This document shows, piece after piece, positions 57,700 to 64,000 of a stretch of 64,000 nucleotides of DNA. The notes under the pieces were generated by a model. The model searched no databases. It was not told where the DNA came from and saw only the letters and a program-made list of their open reading frames with translations. Location of the stretch: the NCBI RefSeq assembly GCF_023065955.2, contig NW_026623050.1, positions 19,116,501-19,180,500 of the forward strand. Direction: 5' to 3'. A program made the position numbers and the translations under genes. Every line of letters begins with the position of its first letter. Position 1 is the first letter of the stretch. The stretch is from Ursus arctos (taxonomy: Eukaryota; Chordata; Mammalia; Carnivora; Ursidae).

Positions 57700-60600
57700 A
57701 ATCATTGGTATTTGTCTTTCTCTGCCTGACTTATTTTGCTTAGCATAATACCCTCTAGTTCTATCCATGTCATTGCAAATGGCAAGATTTCATTCTTTTG
57801 GATGGTTGAGTAATGTTCCGTTATACACACACACACACACACACACACCACATCTTCTTTATCCATTTATCTGTCGATTCACATCTGGGCTCTTTCCATA
57901 GTTTGGCTACTGTGGATATTGATGCCATAAACATTGGGTGCATGTGACCCTTTGAATCACTATGTTTGTATCCTTTGGATAAATATCTAGTTGTACAATT
58001 GCTGGGTTGGAGGGTAGCTCTATTTTTAACTTTTTGAGGAACCCCATTCGTTTTCTAGAGTGGCTGCACCAGTTTGCATTCGCACCAACAGTATAAGAGG
58101 GTTCCCCTTTCTCCACATCCTCGCCCACATCTGTCATTTCCTGACTTGTTCATTATAGCCATTGTGACCGGTGTAAGGTGTATCTTATTGTGGTTTTGAT
58201 TTGTATTTCCCTGATGCCGAGTGATGTTGAACATTTTTTCATGTGTCTGTGGGCCATTTGTGGGTCTTCTTTGGAGAAATGCCTGTTCATGTCTTCTGCT
58301 CATTTCTTGACTGGATTTTTTGTTTTTTTGGATGTTGAGTTTGATAAGTTCATTATAGATCTTGGATACTAGCCCTTTATCTGATAAGACATTTGCAAAT
58401 ATCTTCTCCCATTGTCATTTGTCTTTTAGTTTTGTTGACTGTTTCCTTTGCTGTGAAAAAGCTTTTTATCTTGATGAAGTCCCAATAGTTCATTTTTACT
58501 TTTGTCTTGCCTTTGGAGACATGTCTAGCAAGAAGTTGCTGCGGCTGAGGTGAAAGAGGTTGCTGTCTGCATTCTCCTCTAGGATTTTGATGGATTGCTG
58601 TCTCACATTTAGTTCTTTAATCCATTTGAGTTTATTTTTATGTATGGTGTAAGAAAGTGGTCAGGTTTCATTCTTCTGCATGTGGCTGTCCAATTTTCCT
58701 AACAGCATTTATTGAAGAGACTGTTATTTTTCCATTGGATAATTTTTCCTGTTTTATCAAAGATTAGTTGACCATAGAGTTGAGGGTCCATTTCTAGGTT
58801 CTTTATTCTGTTCCATTGATGTATGTGCCAGTACCATACTGTCTTGATGATTACAGCTCTGTAATACAGCTTGAAGTCGGAAATTGTGACGCTTTGGCTT
58901 CCCAGCTTTGGTTTTCTTTTTCAGCATTATTTTGGTTATTTGGAGTCTTTTCTATTTCCATACAAATTTTAGATTGTTTGTTCCAGCTCTGTGAAAAAGG
59001 TTGATGGTATTTTGATAGGGATTGCTTTGAATGTGTAGATTGCTTTGGGTAGTGTAGACATTTTAACAATATTTGTTCTTCCAATCTATGAGCATGGAAT
59101 ATTTTCCATTTCTTTTTGCCTTTCTCAATTTCTTTCATAAGTGTTCTATAGTTTTCAGAGTACAGATCCTTTCCCTTTTTGGTTAGGTTTATTCCTAGGT
59201 ATCTTATGTTTTTTGGTGCAATAGTAAATAGAATTGATTCCTTGATTTCTCTTTATTCTGCCTCATTGTTAGTCTATAGAAATGCAACTGGTTTCTGTGC
59301 ATTGATTTTATATCCTGCCACTTTGCTGAATTCCTACATCATTTCTAGCAATTTTTGGTTGGAGTCTTTTGGGTTTTCTACATAGAGTACCATATCAACA
59401 GCAAAGATGAAAATTTTTTTCTTTGCTAATTTGGATGTCTTTTATTTCTTTCTATTGTCCGATTGTGGAGGCTAGGACTTCCAGTACTGCGCTGAACAAC
59501 AGTGGTGAGAGTGGACATCCCTGTTGTATTCCTGACCTTAACAGAATAGCTCTCAGTTTTTCCCAGTTGAGGGTAATATTCGCTGTGGGTTTTTCATATA
59601 CGGCTTTTATGATACTGAGGTATGTCCTTCTATCCCTACAGTGTGTAGAGTTTTTATCAAGAAAGGATGCTCTATTTTGTTAAAGGCTTTTTCTGCATCT
59701 ATTGAGAGGATCATGTGGTTCTTGTCCTTTTATTTATGTAGTGTATCACATTGATTGATTTGCGGATGTTGAACCACCCTTGCAGCCCAGGAATAAATTC
59801 CACTTGGTTGTGGTGAATAATGCTTTTAATGTACTGTTTGATCCTATTGGCTAGTATCTTGGTGAGAATTTTTGCAAGCATGTTCATCAGGGATATTGGT
59901 TTATAATTCTCCTTTTTGGTAGGGTCTTTGGTTTTCAGATCAAAGTAATGCTGGCCTCATAGAATGAGTTTGGAAGTTTTCCTACCATTTCTATTTTTTG
60001 AAACAGTTTCAGAAGAACAGGTATTAATTCTTCTTTAAACGCTTGGTAGAATTCCACTGGGAGGCCATCCAACCCCGGACTCTTGTTTTTTGGGAGATTT
60101 TTAATTGCTGATTATGTGTCTGTTCAGGTTTTCTATTTCTTCCTGTTTCAGTTTTGGTAGTTTATATGTTTCTAGGAATTTATCCATTTCTTCCAGATTG
60201 CCTAATTTGTTGGCATACAATTGTCCATAATATTCTCTTAAAATTATTTGTATTTCTTTGGTGGTGGTGTGATCTCTCCTTTTTCATTTGTGATTTTATT
60301 TATTTGGGTCCTTTCTCTTTTCCTTTTTTAAAGTCTGGCTAAGGGTTTATCAGTATTATTAATTCTTTCAAAGAACCAGCTCCTAGTTTCATTGATCTGT
60401 TCTTTTTTTTTTTTTTTTTTTACTTCAATGTGACTGATTTCTGCTCTAATATTTAATAGTTCTCTCCTTCTGCTGAATTTAGGCTTGATTTGCTGTTCTT
60501 TTTTTCCACCTTCTTTAGGTGTAAGGTTAGCTTGTGTATTTGAGGCTTTTCTTATTTTTTGAGAAAGGCCTATATTGCTATGTACTTCCCTCTTAGGACC

Positions 60601-61487
60601 ACTTTTGCTGTGTCCCAAAGGTTCTGAACTGTCGTGTTTTCATTTTTATTTGCTTCCATGTATTTTTTAAAATTCTTCTTTAATTTCCTGGTGGACCCAC
60701 TCATTCTTTAATAGCATGCTCTTTAACCTCCATATATTTGTGTTCCTTCCAATTTTTTTCTTGTGATGGAGTTCAAGTTTTAAAGTATTGTGGTCTGAAA
60801 ATATGCATGGTATTATCTCAATCTTTTTGTACTGGTTGAGACCTGATTGGTGACCCAGTATGTGATCTTTTATGCAAAACATTCCATATTCACTCAAGAA
60901 GAATGTGTATTCTGTTGCTATGGATGAAATGCTCTGAATGTATCTATTAAGTCCATCTTGTCCAGTGTGTCATTCAAAGTCCCGGTTTCCTTGTAGGTCT
61001 TCTGCTTTGATGATCAGTCCTTTGCTGGGAATGGTGTATTAAAAGTCCCCTACTATTATTGTATTATTATCAATGTGTCTCTTTAATTTTGTTATTAATT
61101 GGTTTGTATTTTTGGCTGCTCCCAAGTTAGGGGCATAATTATTTACAATTGTTAAATCTTCTTGTTGGATGGACTTTTTATTATGATATAATGTCCTTCT
61201 TCATCTCTTATTACAGTCTTTGGTTTAAAATCTAGCTTGTCTGATATAAGGATTTCTACTCCAGCTTTCTTTTGATGTCCTTTGGAATGATAAATTGCTT
61301 TCTACCCTCTCACTTTCAATCTGGAGGTGTCTTTGGGTCTAAAATGAGTCTCTTGTAGATGACATATCAGTGGGTCTTTTTTTTTTTTTTTTTTTTTTAT
61401 CCAACATGATACCCTGTGTCTTTTGATTGGAGCATTTAGCCCATTTACATTCAGAGTAATTATTGAAAGATATGAATTTAGTGCCAT
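57700..61487 (-). pseudogene. L1 ORF2 (endonuclease/reverse transcriptase), broken
   Basis: It begins at about 61487 with MALNSYLSIITLNVNGLNAP and LQETHFRPKDT, the endonuclease N-terminus. It then breaks into short frames (for example 60667-60897, 60328-60618, 58851-59138, 58055-58303 and 57907-58137) that follow ORF2 order. A T-run at 61379-61400 (+ strand) has lengthened the lysine stretch after WI in the endonuclease domain. Multiple frameshifts and stops; no functional protein. Confidence 0.9.
61379..61400. repeat. Poly-T tract in L1 ORF2
   Basis: About 22 T, coding for an expanded lysine run in the dead ORF2. Confidence 0.9.
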
Positions 61488-61593
61488 TGTATTACCTATA
61501 AAGTTGCTGTTTCTGTAGATTGCCTCTGTTTCTTTCTGGTTTTTGTTACTTTTGGGCTCTCTTTTCACTCAAAGATCCCCTTTAATATTTCTT

Positions 61594-61800
61594 TTCCTTT
61601 TTTTTTTTTTTTAAAGATTTTATTTATTTGTTTGACAGAGATAGAGACAGCCAGTGAGAGAGGGAACACAAGCAGGGGGAGTGGGAGAGGAAGAAGCAGG
61701 CTCATAGCGGAGAAGCCTGATGTGGGGCTCGATCCCAGAACGTTGGGATCACGCCCTGAGCCAAAGGCAGATGCTTAACGACTGCGCCACCCAGGCGCCC
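61594..61800 (-). mobile_element. CanSINE nested in the L1, near the ORF1-ORF2 junction
   Basis: Poly-T, AAAGATTTTATTTATTTG start, CCACCCAGGCGCCCC end. Perfect 17-bp target-site duplication CCCCTTTAATATTTCTT at 61577-61593 and 61801-61817. It postdates the L1. Confidence 0.97.
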
Positions 61801-61817
61801 CCCCTTTAATATTTCTT

Positions 61818-62587
61818 ACAGGACTGGCTCAGTGTTCACAAATTCTTTTATTTTTTGTTTGTCCTGGAAATTCTCTCTCTCCTTCTGTTTGAATGACATC
61901 CTTGCTGTATAAAGTATTCTTGGCTGCATATTTTTCCCATTTAGCATATTGAATATATCATGCCAGTCCTTTCTGGCCTGCCAGGTCTCTGTGGACAGGT
62001 CTGCTGCCAGTTATGCTTCTACCCTTGTAGATTAAGGACCTCTTGTCCTGAGCTTCTTTCAGGAGTTTGTCTTTATTTCTGAAATTTGCAGGCTTTACTA
62101 TTATATGTCCAGGTGTTGACCTATTTTTATTGATTTTGTGGGTGTTCTCTGTGCCTCCTGGACTTGAATGCCTGTTTCCTTCCCAGGTTAGGGAAGTTCT
62201 CAGCTATAATTTGTTCAAATAAACCTTCTACCTCCCTCTTCTTTTTCTGGGGTCCCTATTATTGGGATATTATTTCACTTTATGGAATTGCTGAGCTCTC
62301 AAAGTGACTCTTTGTGATCCAGTAGTTGTCTTTCCTCTCTTCTTTTCAGCTTCCTTATTTCCCATCATTTTGTCTTCTCTATCCCCGACTCTGTCTTCTG
62401 CCTCATTTATCCTCGCTGTTAGAGCCTCAATTTGTGACTGCATCTCAGTAATAGCATTTTTAATTTTGGCCTGATTAGATTTTAGTTCTTTTATTTCTAC
62501 AGTAAGAGATTCTCTAGTGTCTTCTGTGGTTTTTTCAAACCTAGCCGGTCTCTTTATATACTTTGTTTTAAATTCTAGTTCAGACAT
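61818..62587 (-). pseudogene. L1 ORF1 (RNA-binding chaperone), broken
   Basis: An opening frame of 105 codons (62270-62587) contains the coiled-coil part (IKELKSNQAKIKNAITEMQS, INEAEDRVGDREDK). The frame is then lost, though the complement of the RRM and C-terminal parts continues to about 61818. ORF1p normally binds L1 RNA as a trimer. It provides a useful in-window comparison for the similar module in UNC13C. Confidence 0.88.
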
Positions 62588-62689
62588 CTTACTATATCCA
62601 TATTGATTAAATCCCTGGCAGTGAATACTACCTCTTGTTCTTTCTTATGGGGCAAATTTCTCTGTCTCATCATTATGTCCAGAAAAGAA

Positions 62690-63110
62690 TAGAAGAGAGA
62701 GAAAAGACAACAATAACAACAACAACAGAAAAAACAAACAAACCAGAAGACAAAAACAAAACAAAATAGGAAAAAATCAAACAAGAAACAAAACAAAGAT
62801 CCTGAGTGTATTTTGGTCTGCTTGTTAAAAGAAGCTAGATCCCAAAATAGGAAAGGAAGAAAAATTTATATATATATATTATACATATATATGTATAATA
62901 TATATATATAAATACACACACACACATATATATAAAATGTATACAAAATATATACAAAATAAATACAAAAATAAAAGTAAAATAAAATAATAGTCCATGA
63001 AAGGAAACCAAATACATATGTAAAAAGTAAAATAATAAAAAAGAATTGAAAAAATTAGAAAATGGCTGAACAAAATAAAACTGAAAGACTAAAGAATTAA
63101 AAAAAATCTC
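62690..63110. repeat. A-rich and (TA)n/(CA)n low-complexity part of the L1 5' region
   Basis: AACAACAACAAC and CAAAACAAAAT runs, then a TATATATATATT/ACACACACACAT tract (62868-62935), then AAATAAAATAA text. It lies between ORF1 and the GC-rich 5'UTR of the L1. Confidence 0.85.
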
Positions 63111-63159
63111 ACAAATGCTATATACTGTTTTGCCCAAGAGTTGAAGATTTGCAGTTCTC

Positions 63160-64000
63160 TATGATTGGTAAACTTGGTGCTAGCAAGTTGTTCCTGCTGG
63201 TCTTCTGGGGGAGGGGCCCGTGCACTGATTCTCAGATGCCCTTGCACTTGTGGAAATATGCCTCCCTTGCCCGGGAGCCAGGCTCAGGGTAAGCGGCTCA
63301 GGATTGCACCGGCTCTGTTTTCCTCCCTGAAGAACAGGATGAAAATGGCAGTGCCTGCTCTTTAGCCCCAGAGCTGAAAGTTTCACACCCCCTACTCTTT
63401 GGTGAGCCCTCACAGAAAAGCAGTCAATCACTCTTGTCTCCTTGGATTCAGTAGGAACTCTGTGTTCACCCAGTCTGTGCCCAGACATTTTTATGTTAGG
63501 CATGTAACTGAGTTTCAAGTCTCCAAATTTTACAGACTCCTGCAGTATGGAGCTGCACTGTTTCTCCTGGGGGAGGAAGGGGTGCTCCCAGTGATTCTGC
63601 CTTTTGCTGGCCTCCTGCTCAGAGGGCGGTCGCCGGACGATGCAACGGTTTACGGTTTATGGCAACACCAAGCATAAAGCCGAGACCTAGACTCACTGTT
63701 TTCAGCCAACTTCCCTGCTCCAATGCCTGAGAACTCTGCCTCACTCAGGCACCCCCCACTCTTCTTGTGGCCGTAGGGATCCTGAGACCACATTGTCCCA
63801 CCTGGAATTCCACCTTCCTTTGCCATCTGAGCACCTTGAAGCCAGGAATGTCCCCTACTGTAGCAGACTTCTCAAAGTTCTAATTTTGCACTCTGCTGCT
63901 TAAAATACTTTGAGGTAGTCTCCTTAAGCCAGCTCCCTCCCTGCTTCCCTACCCTCTGATATATTGCCCCAGATTTAAGCTTCTGCACCTCCCACCTTCC
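63160..64000 (-). mobile_element. L1 5'UTR (GC-rich), antisense
   Basis: From GGTCTTCTGGGGGAGGGGCC (63199-63218) through AAAAGCAGTCAATCACTC (63415) and CTCAGGCACCCCCCACTC (63743) the text is the complement of a carnivore L1 5'UTR. The 112-codon frame at 63180-63518 and the 92-codon frame at 63399-63677 are chance frames in it. L1 5'UTRs hold the internal promoter. Confidence 0.8.

Larger units (their letters stand above)
57425..64000 (-). mobile_element. Near-full-length carnivore L1, antisense to UNC13C
   Basis: Read on the - strand the order is 5'UTR (64000 to about 62600), ORF1, intergenic spacer, ORF2 and 3'UTR (to about 57425). It is at least 6.5 kb and runs off the window. Landmarks: the 3'UTR complement with AACACCCAGTGCTCATTAC (57486), the ORF2 start near 61487, ORF1 starting at 62587, and a GC-rich 5'UTR from 63160. 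Stops, frameshifts and a SINE insertion break it, so it cannot move by itself. A (CA)n tract at 57824-57848 lies in the ORF2 end. Confidence 0.92.

Noticed and set aside
63180..63677. 112- and 92-codon frames
   Set aside because: Both lie in the L1 5'UTR and on opposite strands.
1..64000. CRISPR-like or phage/operon structure
   Set aside because: No array of spaced direct repeats, no dense co-directional genes. All tandem repetition is simple-sequence or a single 53-bp duplication.

Overview
This is mammalian nuclear DNA, not microbial. It is AT-rich and packed with interspersed repeats. It holds one long, intact, spliced-gene exon. Twelve tRNA-Lys-derived SINEs of the carnivore CanSINE type (GGGGCGCCTGGGTGGC head, TC-rich segment, AATAAATAAA tail) place it in Carnivora. 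Nine share a GGGCGTGATCCCGGCGTTAT-like body that I associate with bears, panda and pinnipeds, so an arctoid carnivore is my best guess. The species call is inference.

The only protein-coding gene I can support is UNC13C (Munc13-3), on the + strand. Its very large first coding exon runs from the start codon at 19756 to a splice donor after 22744, encoding 996 residues plus one base of the next codon. The catalytic-scale modules of Munc13 (C1, C2B, MUN, C2C) lie in exons beyond the window. Bases 22745-64000 are therefore read as one UNC13C intron, and 1-19498 as upstream flank or 5' intron. The exon includes a coiled coil followed by a domain that looks like the RRM-type domain of LINE-1 ORF1 protein, and a tryptophan-containing candidate calmodulin-binding helix.

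Layout: 1-1660 is an old L1/HAL1-like fragment. About 2150-7700 is a decayed endogenous retrovirus interior on the - strand (pol remnants, no open frame). 7700-19490 is flank with MIR, L2, L1 and CanSINE copies. 19499-22744 is the UNC13C exon, preceded by several short upstream ORFs. 22745-57420 is intron with MIR, L2, hAT-type MITEs, L1M fragments, LTR-like blocks, microsatellites and CanSINEs, several nested inside older repeats. 57425-64000 is a long antisense carnivore L1 carrying 3'UTR, broken ORF2, broken ORF1 and 5'UTR, with a CanSINE inserted between ORF1 and ORF2. It runs off the right edge.

I found no CRISPR array, operon, bacterial mobile element, tRNA gene or rRNA, and no undescribed multi-gene system. 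The most interesting signal is the LINE-1-ORF1-like module inside UNC13C. Repeat family names were assigned by eye from consensus patterns, and boundaries are approximate except where target-site duplications fix them.
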